Part shown: one piece after another, positions 1 through 6,384 of the stretch
How the letters are laid out: each line of letters opens with the position of its first letter
Position numbering within the stretch: the stretch's first letter is position 1
Origin: Bacteroidales bacterium
GTDB taxonomy: Bacteria > Bacteroidota > Bacteroidia > Bacteroidales > UBA4181
Reading direction: 5' to 3'
Assembly (NCBI GenBank): GCA_031260845.1
Contig: JAISKR010000342.1
Span: forward strand, 1 to 7,714
Length of the DNA: 7,714 nt
Position numbers and translations under genes: made by a program
Notes under the pieces: generated by a model
The model's database searches: none
What the model was told of the DNA's origin: nothing
Seen by the model: the letters and a program-made list of their open reading frames with translations, nothing else

Positions 1-1
1 C

Positions 2-637
2 AATATTCCGCTCAGCAAAATAGATTATCAAACGATAGAGCGTGCCGACCTGACGCGCTACACTTCCATCGTGCTGACCGGCTCTTTGCCGTTCTCAAAA
101 GAATTTGTCGCCCGTCTGACCGACTGGGTTGAGCGTGGCGGTACGTTGATTGCCACCGGTACTGCGGCACAGTGGGCGGTTACGAATAAGATTGCCACCG
201 GTTTTGCAGTGGATACCACTCGCGCCCGCAGAGGCGGCGATGCAGCCGCACAGTTCTACGGAGGCAATCCGGCAGAACGTTTGACGGGAGCCATTCTCAA
301 AGGCGAACTGAATCTGTCGCACACGCTGGCTTACGGCTTTACGTCTAAGGATTTCTATGTGCTGAAAACCAGCATTAACGGTTTGCCCGCCGCTTCATCG
401 CCCAATAGCGTAGTGTTGAAAACCACGTCGGGCGAGCCTGTCAATGGTTATGTTCCCGCCACGCTTTACGATAAGTTGAAAGACCTCTCTGTTGTGGCAG
501 CCACCAATCGCGGACGCGGCGCAGTCGTGCTTTTCGGCGAATCGCCTACTTTCCGCGGATATTATTTAGCCCCCGGCAGACTGCTCACCAATGCCCTGTT
601 CTTTGGCGTCGGCACCGGCGGACCCAGAGAATATTAA
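2..637 (+). CDS. C-terminal part of a secreted M14-type zinc carboxypeptidase-like protein (5' truncated)
   Basis: The frame is open from base 2 to the TAA at 635-637, giving 211 residues with no start in the window. The GTG at 71 is an internal valine codon rather than a start, because the upstream codons continue the same fold (NIPLSKIDYQ...). The fragment resembles the C-terminal class-I-glutamine-amidotransferase-like domain that follows the peptidase domain in large Bacteroidota M14 carboxypeptidases. Visible signs are a Rossmann-like strand (SIVLTGSLPFS), the turn WVERGGTLIATG, a middle segment with LAYGFTSKDFYVLK, and the ending GRGAVVLFGESPTFRGYYLAPGRLLTNALFFG. The zinc-binding and catalytic residues lie upstream and cannot be checked. 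No type IX secretion C-terminal domain is present; the protein ends at GGPREY. A strong terminator follows, so it is not part of the export operon downstream. Family assignment comes from remembered pattern similarity; a glutamine-amidotransferase-like domain in another large secreted protein is the alternative. Confidence 0.72.
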   Translation, partial: NIPLSKIDYQTIERADLTRYTSIVLTGSLPFSKEFVARLTDWVERGGTLIATGTAAQWAVTNKIATGFAVDTTRARRGGDAAAQFYGGNPAERLTGAILKGELNLSHTLAYGFTSKDFYVLKTSINGLPAASSPNSVVLKTTSGEPVNGYVPATLYDKLKDLSVVAATNRGRGAVVLFGESPTFRGYYLAPGRLLTNALFFGVGTGGPREY

Positions 638-666
638 AAGCATTTCCTTAATTCTTTGTTTTTTTG

Positions 667-708
667 TTACCATGGCGAAATTTATTTTCGTCATGGTAAT
701 TTTTTTTT
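667..708 (+). terminator. Rho-independent terminator after the carboxypeptidase-like gene
   Basis: TTACCATG (667-674) pairs with CATGGTAA (692-699). The stem continues through a G-U pair (675/691) and CGAAA/TTTCG (676-680 with 686-690), giving about 14 pairs around a 5-base loop (681-685). Nine T residues (700-708) follow at once. The other side of the hairpin lacks a suitable T-tract for the minus strand, so it should act on + strand transcripts only. It separates the upstream gene from the TolC operon. Confidence 0.93.
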
Positions 709-791
709 AAATATAATGAGGTTATCCGCGGTATCGCTGTCCTGGCGTTATCATTCTTTCGTGGGTTTTTAATGCCATGTCTATCAAGATA

Positions 792-814
792 TATGTCCTA
801 TATTTGCGGACATA
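792..814. promoter_or_regulatory. Palindromic candidate regulator site (TATGTCC-N9-GGACATA)
   Basis: The half-sites TATGTCC (792-798) and GGACATA (808-814) are perfect reverse complements separated by 9 bases, centred at 803. The centre lies about 150-165 bases upstream of the sigma-54 -24/-12 elements and about 177 bases upstream of the predicted start, a usual position for an NtrC-type enhancer site. The spacer contains TATATTTG (799-806), which matches the Bacteroidota -7 element TAnnTTTG, but there is no good TTTG at the -33 spacing (only CATG at 776-779). It could instead be an operator over a weak housekeeping promoter. The enhancer role is inferred; the palindrome is seen directly. Confidence 0.6.
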
Positions 815-951
815 AAACATTTAATATAAATGCCCCGTTTTCATCAAAAAATCACAAAAACGTAAATAATTTTAACACCACTGTAAAAAATCATTACAAA
901 GCGTCAAAAATTAAAAATGATTAACTATTTAATATTCAGCATTTTAACCAC

Positions 952-968
952 TTTGGCACGAATGTTGT
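952..968 (+). promoter_or_regulatory. Sigma-54 (RpoN) -24/-12 promoter of the export operon
   Basis: The sequence TTTGGCACGAATGTTGT fits the sigma-54 consensus TGGCACG-N4-TTGCW. The whole TGGCACG block (954-960) is exact, the spacer is 4 bases, and the downstream block is TTGT (965-968) in place of TTGC. The GG (955-956) and GT (967-968) dinucleotides are 12 bases apart as required. Transcription would start near 980, leaving about 18 bases before the ATG at 998. Such promoters need an AAA+ enhancer-binding protein, which is not encoded in the window. The one departure from consensus is T instead of C at -12. Confidence 0.78.
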
Positions 969-997
969 ATTGTAGATTGTCGTAATATTTTTCAAAA

Positions 998-2344
998 ATG
1001 GATTTTATGAAAAAGTGGATGGTTATTTTTATCATTTTGAAGTCAGGCGCATTATTGGCTCAGGAAAAAGTCTGGACGTTAGACGATTGTATGCGTTATG
1101 CGGTGGAAAACAGTCCGAAACGCATCAAGCAGGAAGCGCAAAACGAGATTTACCGACAGAATCGCAAGGAGGCTATCGGTAGTCTGTTGCCAACGGTGAA
1201 TGCGGGTACCGGGCTTGGCGCCAATTTCGGGCGCGGCGTTGACCCCGAAACGAACACCTATGTCAATGTGAGCAGTTTAAGCAATTCTTACGAGATTTAT
1301 TCATCAATGGTGCTTTTTGACGGTATGTACCGACTGTCCACCGCGAAACTGCACCGTCTCAACCAACTCAAAGGCGAGCAGCAGTTGCAGGACGTTGAAG
1401 ATATGCTGGCTTACGAATGTATGGAACTGTTTTTCAATGTGTTGTATTATAAGGGTACGGTGGCATTGGCGCAGCAGCAATTGGACGAGAGCCTTGCCAA
1501 CCTTCGGCAGGTGAAACGGATGGAGGAATTGGGGCTTAAATCCGCCCCGGACGTGGCGGAAACAGTTGCCAAGGAAGCGGAAGACCGCTACAACCTCACG
1601 AAACAGTCGAATCTTCTTCGTTTGGAGGTGATACGTCTGAAAAATAAGATGAATTACCCGCTTACGGACGAATTGACCATCGGAGAGGCGGAAGTGACGG
1701 ACAACATTCAATCGAAATTGGAGAATTTGCCGGATATGTATGCGCTTGCCACCACCCACTCGCCTAAGATACTTGCTTCGGCAAAGGAAGTGGAGGCGCG
1801 GCAGATGGAACTGAAAGGCGCAAAAGGGCGAATGTTTCCGATGATTTCGCTGAACGGAGGCGTCAATACCGGCTTTGCTCGGCTGATGGACGGCGGCGAC
1901 TATATGGCTTTCAACGAACAGTTGCGCAACAAACGCGGATATTATGTGTCGGTGTCGCTCTCTGTGCCTATTTTCAACGGCTTTTCACGTACAACAGGCA
2001 TACAGCGCAGCAAACAGAATGTCATCATAGCCCAAAACGATTTTTCAGAGATGATGCAATCGGTATTCAGCGAGATTGACCAAGCCGTGGCGGATATGAA
2101 CGGTCTGGCGGAAGAGTACAATCAATCCTTGCGGAAAACGCAGTCGATGGAAGCGGCGCATCAGGTCAATCAACGCAAATATATGGAAGGGTTGGTAAGC
2201 GCCCTCGAATTGAACACCAGTTCAAACCGCCTGCTGCAATCGCGGATTGAGCAGTTATACACCCATCTGAAATACCAGTTAAAAAGCAGATTGGTAGAAT
2301 ATTATAAAGGGAAAAAGTTTATTCAAATAACAATGAACAATTGA
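998..2344 (+). CDS. TolC-family outer-membrane efflux channel
   Basis: The 448-residue product has the layout of an outer-membrane factor that trimerises into a channel through the outer membrane and periplasm. Residues 1-21 look like a Sec signal peptide (MKKW, a hydrophobic core, then ALLA before QEK). The mature part opens with the family's WTLDDCMRYAVENSP (26-40), followed by LLPTVN (63-68). A first helical repeat rich in Q, L and E spans about 115-220. A second repeat begins near 255 and contains VPIFNGFSRTTGIQRSK (323-339), the usual equivalence-loop region. Length is normal for the family. The start could be ATG 998 or ATG 1007; both give a workable signal peptide, and neither has a Shine-Dalgarno sequence. 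It is the first gene after the sigma-54 promoter and precedes a matching fusion protein. The last codons and the TGA stop lie inside a heptad repeat. There is no lipobox cysteine, so a lipoprotein form is unlikely. Confidence 0.93.
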   Translation: MDFMKKWMVIFIILKSGALLAQEKVWTLDDCMRYAVENSPKRIKQEAQNEIYRQNRKEAIGSLLPTVNAGTGLGANFGRGVDPETNTYVNVSSLSNSYEIYSSMVLFDGMYRLSTAKLHRLNQLKGEQQLQDVEDMLAYECMELFFNVLYYKGTVALAQQQLDESLANLRQVKRMEELGLKSAPDVAETVAKEAEDRYNLTKQSNLLRLEVIRLKNKMNYPLTDELTIGEAEVTDNIQSKLENLPDMYALATTHSPKILASAKEVEARQMELKGAKGRMFPMISLNGGVNTGFARLMDGGDYMAFNEQLRNKRGYYVSVSLSVPIFNGFSRTTGIQRSKQNVIIAQNDFSEMMQSVFSEIDQAVADMNGLAEEYNQSLRKTQSMEAAHQVNQRKYMEGLVSALELNTSSNRLLQSRIEQLYTHLKYQLKSRLVEYYKGKKFIQITMNN

Positions 2345-2350
2345 CAATGA
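2330..2350 (+). repeat. Heptad tandem repeat across the TolC-like stop codon
   Basis: Three consecutive 7-base units read ACAATGA, ACAATTG, ACAATGA. They encode the last residues (TMNN) and include the TGA stop at 2342-2344. The 15-mer AATTGACAATGAAAA at 2339-2353 recurs exactly at 6231-6245, after the first permease gene, which links this short array to the one there. Confidence 0.6.
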
Positions 2351-2430
2351 AAAATACAATCACCATGTATCACAATTATCTGAACCACGATGTTCATAAG
2401 ATTTTATTGATTACCAAGATAAAAACAATA

Positions 2431-2524
2431 CATTGTATCACCATGTATCACCATATATCACAACTGTATCACAATTGTATAACAACTGTATAACAATTTG
2501 TAACAATTTATAACAATTTATAAC
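2431..2524 (+). repeat. Array of nine degenerate 10-11-base tandem repeats before the fusion-protein gene
   Basis: Reading from 2431, the units are CATTGTATCAC, CATGTATCAC, CATATATCAC, AACTGTATCAC, AATTGTATAAC, AACTGTATAAC, AATTTGTAAC and AATTTATAAC twice. They are 10 or 11 bases long, and the sequence drifts steadily from TGTATCAC types to TTATAAC types. A detached CATGTATCAC copy sits at 2364-2373. The array ends 8 bases before the ATG at 2533. It contains the self-complementary ACAATTGT (2471-2478), and an imperfect palindrome ATACA-T-TGTAT (2428-2438) overlaps its left edge. No promoter element or terminator was seen in the 188-base spacer. Confidence 0.85.
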
Positions 2525-2532
2525 AATAAAAA

Positions 2533-3783
2533 ATGGATATTCAATTAGAGAAGAAAAGAGGGATTCAAAAGAAGCACATTCCGTGGGTTGCCGGCGGATT
2601 GGTTGTCGTGGTTGCTTTGGGGTGGGTGATTTTCGGTAATCACAGTTCCAAATTCAACGTAGAGCAAGGCAAAGTGATGGTGCAGGCTGCCATAACAGGC
2701 GAGTTTAACGACTACATTCGTGTCAACGGGCAGGTGCAGCCGATTAATACCATTCATTTGAGCGCCATTGAGGGCGGGATGGTGGCTGAAAAAGTTGTGG
2801 AAGAGGGTTCGATGGTTCGTCAGGGCGAGGTGATTATTCGCCTGACCAATCCTATGCTGAGCCTGAATATTCTCGACAGTGAAGCGCAATTGGCTGAAAA
2901 ACAGAACTTTTTGCGCAACACGCAGGTGACAATGGAACAGGAACGCCTGAGCCTTCGCAAGGAAAAACTGCAATTGGATTTGGATATTGAGCGAAAAAAG
3001 CGAAAATACGAGCAATACCAAAGCCTGTACAACGAAAAACTGACTTCCAAGGAAGATTATCTGCAAGCGAAAGAAGATTACGAATTTGCGGTGAAAGGCT
3101 CTGAATTGGTGATAGAGCGCCAAAAGCAGGATTCCATTTTCCGCGGCATCCAGATAGACCAGATGGAAGAAAGTTTGGGCAACATTCGCAGGAACTTGGT
3201 GCTTGTTCGCCAACGGATTGATAACCTTGACGTGAAATCGCCGGTGGACGGTCAGTTGGGCTTGCTGGACGTCGAAATAGGGCAATCGGTGAATAGCGGC
3301 GCACGCATAGGGCAAATCAGCGTGCTGTCCGACTTCAAAATTGAAGCCCTGATTGACGAGCATTACATCGACCGCGTGAAAAACGGCTTGGTTGCTACCT
3401 TTGAGCGTCAGGACAGGACTTACAACCTGATGGTGCGCAAGGTATATCCCGAAGTGCGCGAAAAACAGTTTAAAACCGATTTTATTTTCGAGGGCGAACG
3501 CCCCGATAATATCCGCGCCGGACAAACCTATTACATCAACCTGCAATTGGGGCAACCGGTGGAAGCGGTGCTGATTCCGCGCGGCGCATTCTACCAGAAC
3601 ACAGGCGGACAATGGATATTCGCAGTGACGCCCGACGGGAAAAAAGCCGTCCGCCGAACGGTGCGGATTGGACGGCAGAATCCCCTCTATTACGAAGTGC
3701 TGAGCGGCTTGGAAGCAGGCGAAAAAGTCATCACGTCAAGTTACGACAGTTTTGGCGATGCACAAGAACTGGTCTTTAAATAA
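2533..3783 (+). CDS. HlyD/MacA-type periplasmic membrane fusion protein
   Basis: The 416-residue product should anchor in the inner membrane and link the permease to the TolC-like channel. A basic N-terminus (KKRGIQKK) leads into one transmembrane helix at about 17-35. The first half of the lipoyl-like domain follows (about 73-105, with EGSMVRQGEVIIRL). A long charged helical hairpin covers about 110-230 (for example QERLSLRKEKLQLDLDIERK), and the second lipoyl half is at about 232-263 (VKSPVDGQLGLLDVEIGQSV). A beta-barrel region spans about 265-340, and a membrane-proximal domain with VLIPRGAFYQNTGG and SGLEAGEKVITSS ends the protein. The order and length suit MacA/HlyD adaptors that work with FtsX-type permeases. 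It has no lipobox, so anchoring is by the helix. It lies 188 bases after the TolC-like gene, across the decamer array, with an A-rich start region and no Shine-Dalgarno sequence. The TAA stop merges with a heptad array. Confidence 0.94.
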   Translation: MDIQLEKKRGIQKKHIPWVAGGLVVVVALGWVIFGNHSSKFNVEQGKVMVQAAITGEFNDYIRVNGQVQPINTIHLSAIEGGMVAEKVVEEGSMVRQGEVIIRLTNPMLSLNILDSEAQLAEKQNFLRNTQVTMEQERLSLRKEKLQLDLDIERKKRKYEQYQSLYNEKLTSKEDYLQAKEDYEFAVKGSELVIERQKQDSIFRGIQIDQMEESLGNIRRNLVLVRQRIDNLDVKSPVDGQLGLLDVEIGQSVNSGARIGQISVLSDFKIEALIDEHYIDRVKNGLVATFERQDRTYNLMVRKVYPEVREKQFKTDFIFEGERPDNIRAGQTYYINLQLGQPVEAVLIPRGAFYQNTGGQWIFAVTPDGKKAVRRTVRIGRQNPLYYEVLSGLEAGEKVITSSYDSFGDAQELVFK

Positions 3784-3823
3784 TTGAGAATTGATAATTG
3801 ATAATTGATAATTGATAATTATA
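3782..3823 (+). repeat. Heptad tandem repeat (AATTGAT) after the fusion-protein gene
   Basis: There are six 7-base units in unbroken register: AATTGAG, four exact AATTGAT copies (3789-3816), and AATTATA. The array starts inside the TAA stop codon (3781-3783). Because 7 is not a multiple of 3, the TGA and TAA triplets in the units place stop codons in all three forward frames. Confidence 0.88.
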
Positions 3824-3827
3824 TTTG
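3797..3827 (+). promoter_or_regulatory. Possible internal Bacteroidota housekeeping promoter before the first permease
   Basis: TATATTTG (3820-3827) is an exact match to the -7 element TAnnTTTG. A TTG (3798-3800) inside the heptad array lies 19 bases upstream, matching the spacing expected for the -33 element, although the base before it is A (ATTG rather than TTTG). Transcription would begin near 3834, about 40-45 bases before the ATG at 3878. This could give the permease-ATPase-permease part some expression independent of the sigma-54 promoter. The motif is short and the region A/T-rich, so chance remains possible. Confidence 0.45.
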
Positions 3828-3877
3828 TACCGAAATGCAGCAATTTCTTTTTTAAATCGTCTTATTATAAAGTAAAT

Positions 3878-6208
3878 ATGAAAACATTTAAAAACTTTCT
3901 GTTTGTTTTGGAACGTTTCAAAACATCAAGTATCCTGAATATTGCAGGATTGTCTATCGCTTTTGCGATATTTATCATCATTCTGATGCAGGTGGATTAC
4001 GACCTGAGTTTCGATAAATGCCACAAGGATTACGACCATATCTATCGGGTGGAACGAGTTGGGGATGGTTCAAAACTGGCTATACTGCCCCGTCCGGCGG
4101 CTGAAATTTTGTTTCAATCCCCTCACGTTGTAGCGGGCGCCATTATCGGTCCCTTTTATATGGAAAGTTCTGTTACCGTCACAAAAAATGATACGGATGA
4201 ACAGATATACAAGGAAATGGTTTTGATGGTGGAACCTTCCTTTCCGAAAGTGATTCATTTTGATATGTTGGAAGGAAGTGACGCCGCCTTGGAAGAACCG
4301 GATAAAGTGTTGATTTCCCGGCGTATCGGGCAGAAATTTTTTGGAACGGAATCACCCGTCGGTAAACAAATTGAAGTGTGGGGCGGCGCCCGTACCATCG
4401 GGGGCGTTTACAAGGATTTCCCGCCTAATTCTTCCATTTCAAACGCCATTTTTATGGCAATGTCCCCTGATGAAAATAAAAATAATTGGGGAAATTTCAG
4501 TTTTTGTGTTTTTGTCCATTTAGACCATGCGGGGGCAAAACAGGAAATCATTGAGCAGTTCAAGGCGGCTATTCCCGAGGACATATTGAACAAATATTGG
4601 GGTGGGGACGGTTCTCTTCAATTTACCCCTTTGGCGGATTTGCATTTCACCAACGATATTATGTACGACAGCACGCCCAAAAGCAGCCGCGCCACCCTCA
4701 TGGTGCTGTTGGCGATTGCGTTTGCCATTCTGGCGATTGCCGCGATTAATTTCAACAATTTCAGTATGGCGCAGGTGCCGATACGCATCCGCAGCATCAA
4801 CACGCAAAAAGTGTTGGGCGCATCGACCGGCTCGCTGCGAGCAGGGATGATTTCCGAATCCGTGTTGATGAATTTGCTGGGATTCGCGCTGGCTCTCATC
4901 ATCGTTTTTTTGCTGAAATCAACGCCTGTTGCCGATTTGTTGGACGCCAAAATGTCGCTCTCTGCCCATTGGAAAGAGGTTGCGCTCACAGGCGGCATCG
5001 CTTTGTTGGTCGGATTGTTGACGGGACTTTATCCAGCCTTGTATATCACCTCGTTTCAACCGGCATTGGTGCTGAATGGCTCATTCGGGCTTACGCCGAA
5101 AGGGAAAAACATCCGAAACGCGCTGATTGGCGTTCAGTTTGTGGCTTCCTTGGTATTGATTATATCCGTTTCGTTCATGTATATGCAGAACAACTATCTC
5201 AAACAAGCGCCGGTAGGCTATGAACGCGACCAAGTTATCATCACCGATTTAAGCAATAAGATTAACTCTCAGCGGGACGTTTTCAAACAGGAATTGAAAT
5301 CCTTTGCCGGCATTGAAGACGTGGCTTTATCCGAATCGCTTTTGGGTACTGCCGACCAATACATGGGTTGGGGGCGAACATACAGAGATAAAGATATTCA
5401 ATATCAAGTATTGCCGGTGGAACCTGCTTTCCTTAAAGTGATGAATATCAGCGTCACCGAAGGGCGCGATTTCAGGGAAGACGATAAAGACGGACGGTTC
5501 GGAAAGTATATTTTCAACGAAAAAGCGCACAAAGCCTACGAATTGGAACTGAACTCTCATATCGACACGAGCGAAATCATCGGTTTCATGCCCGACATAC
5601 AGTTTACCACCTTTCATACAGAGCCTACGCCAATGGCTTTCTTTGTCTGGGGAACAGACAATTGGGGCGACAAGATGCGCCATGTTTACATCAAGGTGAC
5701 TGCGGGCAGCAATATGTTTGCCGCCATGCAGCACGTGAAAAGCACCTTGAATAAATTAGACCCGGGCTATCCGTTCAATGTGCGATTTTACAGTGAGGCT
5801 TTGCAGAGCGTGTATGAAAAAGAACAGCGTCTGTCCTCGCTCATCGGCGTGTTCAGCCTCATCGCCATCCTCATTTCCGTTATTGGCGTGTTCGGTTTGG
5901 TGATTTTTGAAACGCAATATCGCCGCCGCGAAATCAGCATACGAAAAATCATGGGTTCGTCGGTGTCGGAAGTGCTGCAACTGTTTATCGGGACGTATTG
6001 TTTCATCGTGGGCGTCTGTTTTGTCATCGCTGTGCCGGTAGCCTACTATTTCAACAGCAAATGGCTCGACAATTTTGCCTGCAAAACGCCCCTGCACTGG
6101 TGGGTGTTTCTGCTAAGCGGACTCTTTGTGCTGGCTATTATCCTGATGATTGTCACCACGCAAAGTTACAAAGCCGCCACAAAAAACCCGACCGAAGCAA
6201 TACATTAA
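3878..6208 (+). CDS. FtsX/MacB-type ABC transporter permease, eight-helix form
   Basis: The start chosen is ATG 3878, giving 776 residues. A TTG at 3812 in the same frame would add 22 residues from within the heptad repeat and the possible promoter, so it is rejected. TM1 is at about 18-38, followed by LSFDKCHKDYDHIYR (43-57) and a periplasmic MacB-like domain with FFGTESPVGKQI (154-165) and GGVYKDFPPNSS (175-186). TM2-4 lie at about 272-292, 324-346 and 368-390, TM5 at 414-436, a second periplasmic domain at about 440-650, and TM6-8 at about 652-678, 704-725 and 741-762. The cytoplasmic motif RRREISIRKIMGSS (682-695) after TM6 is the classic FtsX form; its counterpart after TM2 is weaker (RIRSINTQKVLGAS, 302-315). 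The C-terminus NPTEAI is typical. Such proteins use ATP hydrolysis by a partner for mechanotransmission across the periplasm, in export or lipoprotein release. The ATPase gene downstream is the obvious partner. Confidence 0.92.
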   Translation: MKTFKNFLFVLERFKTSSILNIAGLSIAFAIFIIILMQVDYDLSFDKCHKDYDHIYRVERVGDGSKLAILPRPAAEILFQSPHVVAGAIIGPFYMESSVTVTKNDTDEQIYKEMVLMVEPSFPKVIHFDMLEGSDAALEEPDKVLISRRIGQKFFGTESPVGKQIEVWGGARTIGGVYKDFPPNSSISNAIFMAMSPDENKNNWGNFSFCVFVHLDHAGAKQEIIEQFKAAIPEDILNKYWGGDGSLQFTPLADLHFTNDIMYDSTPKSSRATLMVLLAIAFAILAIAAINFNNFSMAQVPIRIRSINTQKVLGASTGSLRAGMISESVLMNLLGFALALIIVFLLKSTPVADLLDAKMSLSAHWKEVALTGGIALLVGLLTGLYPALYITSFQPALVLNGSFGLTPKGKNIRNALIGVQFVASLVLIISVSFMYMQNNYLKQAPVGYERDQVIITDLSNKINSQRDVFKQELKSFAGIEDVALSESLLGTADQYMGWGRTYRDKDIQYQVLPVEPAFLKVMNISVTEGRDFREDDKDGRFGKYIFNEKAHKAYELELNSHIDTSEIIGFMPDIQFTTFHTEPTPMAFFVWGTDNWGDKMRHVYIKVTAGSNMFAAMQHVKSTLNKLDPGYPFNVRFYSEALQSVYEKEQRLSSLIGVFSLIAILISVIGVFGLVIFETQYRRREISIRKIMGSSVSEVLQLFIGTYCFIVGVCFVIAVPVAYYFNSKWLDNFACKTPLHWWVFLLSGLFVLAIILMIVTTQSYKAATKNPTEAIH

Positions 6209-6209
6209 T

Positions 6210-6241
6210 AATTGACAATTGATAATTGATAATTGACAATG
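6210..6241 (+). repeat. Heptad tandem repeat (AATTGAY) after the first permease gene
   Basis: Four 7-base units in register (AATTGAC, AATTGAT, AATTGAT, AATTGAC; 6210-6237) begin 2 bases after the TAA stop (6206-6208). A partial AATG continues to 6241. They are the same family as the repeat at 3782-3823, and the right end shares a 15-mer with 2339-2353. Confidence 0.82.
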
Positions 6242-6338
6242 AAAATTAAATTAAAAATAAATAATATTAAAAATATTTTAAATAAAATTAAATTATAAAT
6301 TAATATAATTAAAAATAAATTAAATAAAATTAATAATT
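6242..6338. other. 97-base tract made only of A and T
   Basis: Not one G or C occurs from 6242 to 6338. Short direct repeats are visible inside: AATTAAAAATAAAT at 6249-6262 and 6307-6320, and TAAATAAAATTAA at 6279-6291 and 6321-6333. These suggest growth by local duplication. It lies between the first permease and the ATPase. No terminator hairpin with G-C pairs can form in it, and lacking G it cannot hold a TTTG/TAnnTTTG promoter. A small inverted repeat ATTAG-C-CTAAT follows at 6343-6353. Confidence 0.9.
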
Positions 6339-6384
6339 CGTCATTAGCCTAATAATAAATGTTAATGGCATAATCATCAAAAAC

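Larger units (their letters stand above)
638..997. other. 360-base intergenic control region
   Basis: No convincing gene lies here on either strand. In order it holds the terminator (667-708), a lone TGTCC half-site (738-742), a 7+7 palindrome (792-814), an A/T-rich stretch with several runs of A (about 845-917), a sigma-54 promoter (952-968) and the short leader of the TolC-like gene. A 22-codon frame at 917-985 overlaps the promoter and lies mostly upstream of the expected transcription start, so it is not called. Confidence 0.8.

Noticed and set aside
71..73. GTG at 71 as a start codon of the first gene
   Set aside because: The frame is open from base 2 and the preceding codons continue the domain, so the gene begins before the window.
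917..985. 22-codon frame ahead of the TolC-like gene
   Set aside because: It overlaps the sigma-54 promoter and starts upstream of the predicted transcript start, so it would not be translated from that promoter.
2431..2524. CRISPR array
   Set aside because: Units are 10-11 bases, directly adjoining and degenerate, with no separate spacers; they do not have the 23-47-base repeat and unique-spacer structure.
2545..3612. 355-codon open frame on the minus strand opposite the fusion-protein gene
   Set aside because: It lies wholly inside a well-supported HlyD/MacA-type gene, its product is low-complexity (rich in H, F, L and Q) and resembles no family. It is the antisense image of the real codons.
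3812..3877. TTG at 3812 as start of the first permease, adding 22 residues
   Set aside because: The extra stretch is coded by the heptad repeat and the possible promoter, and does not look like permease N-terminus. ATG 3878 gives MKTFKNFLFVLERFK, matching the start style of the second permease.
6242..6338. Replication origin or intrinsic terminator in the A/T-only tract
   Set aside because: There are no DnaA-box-like sites, no iterons with G/C content and no initiator gene nearby, and no G-C hairpin with a T-run. It lies inside an operon.
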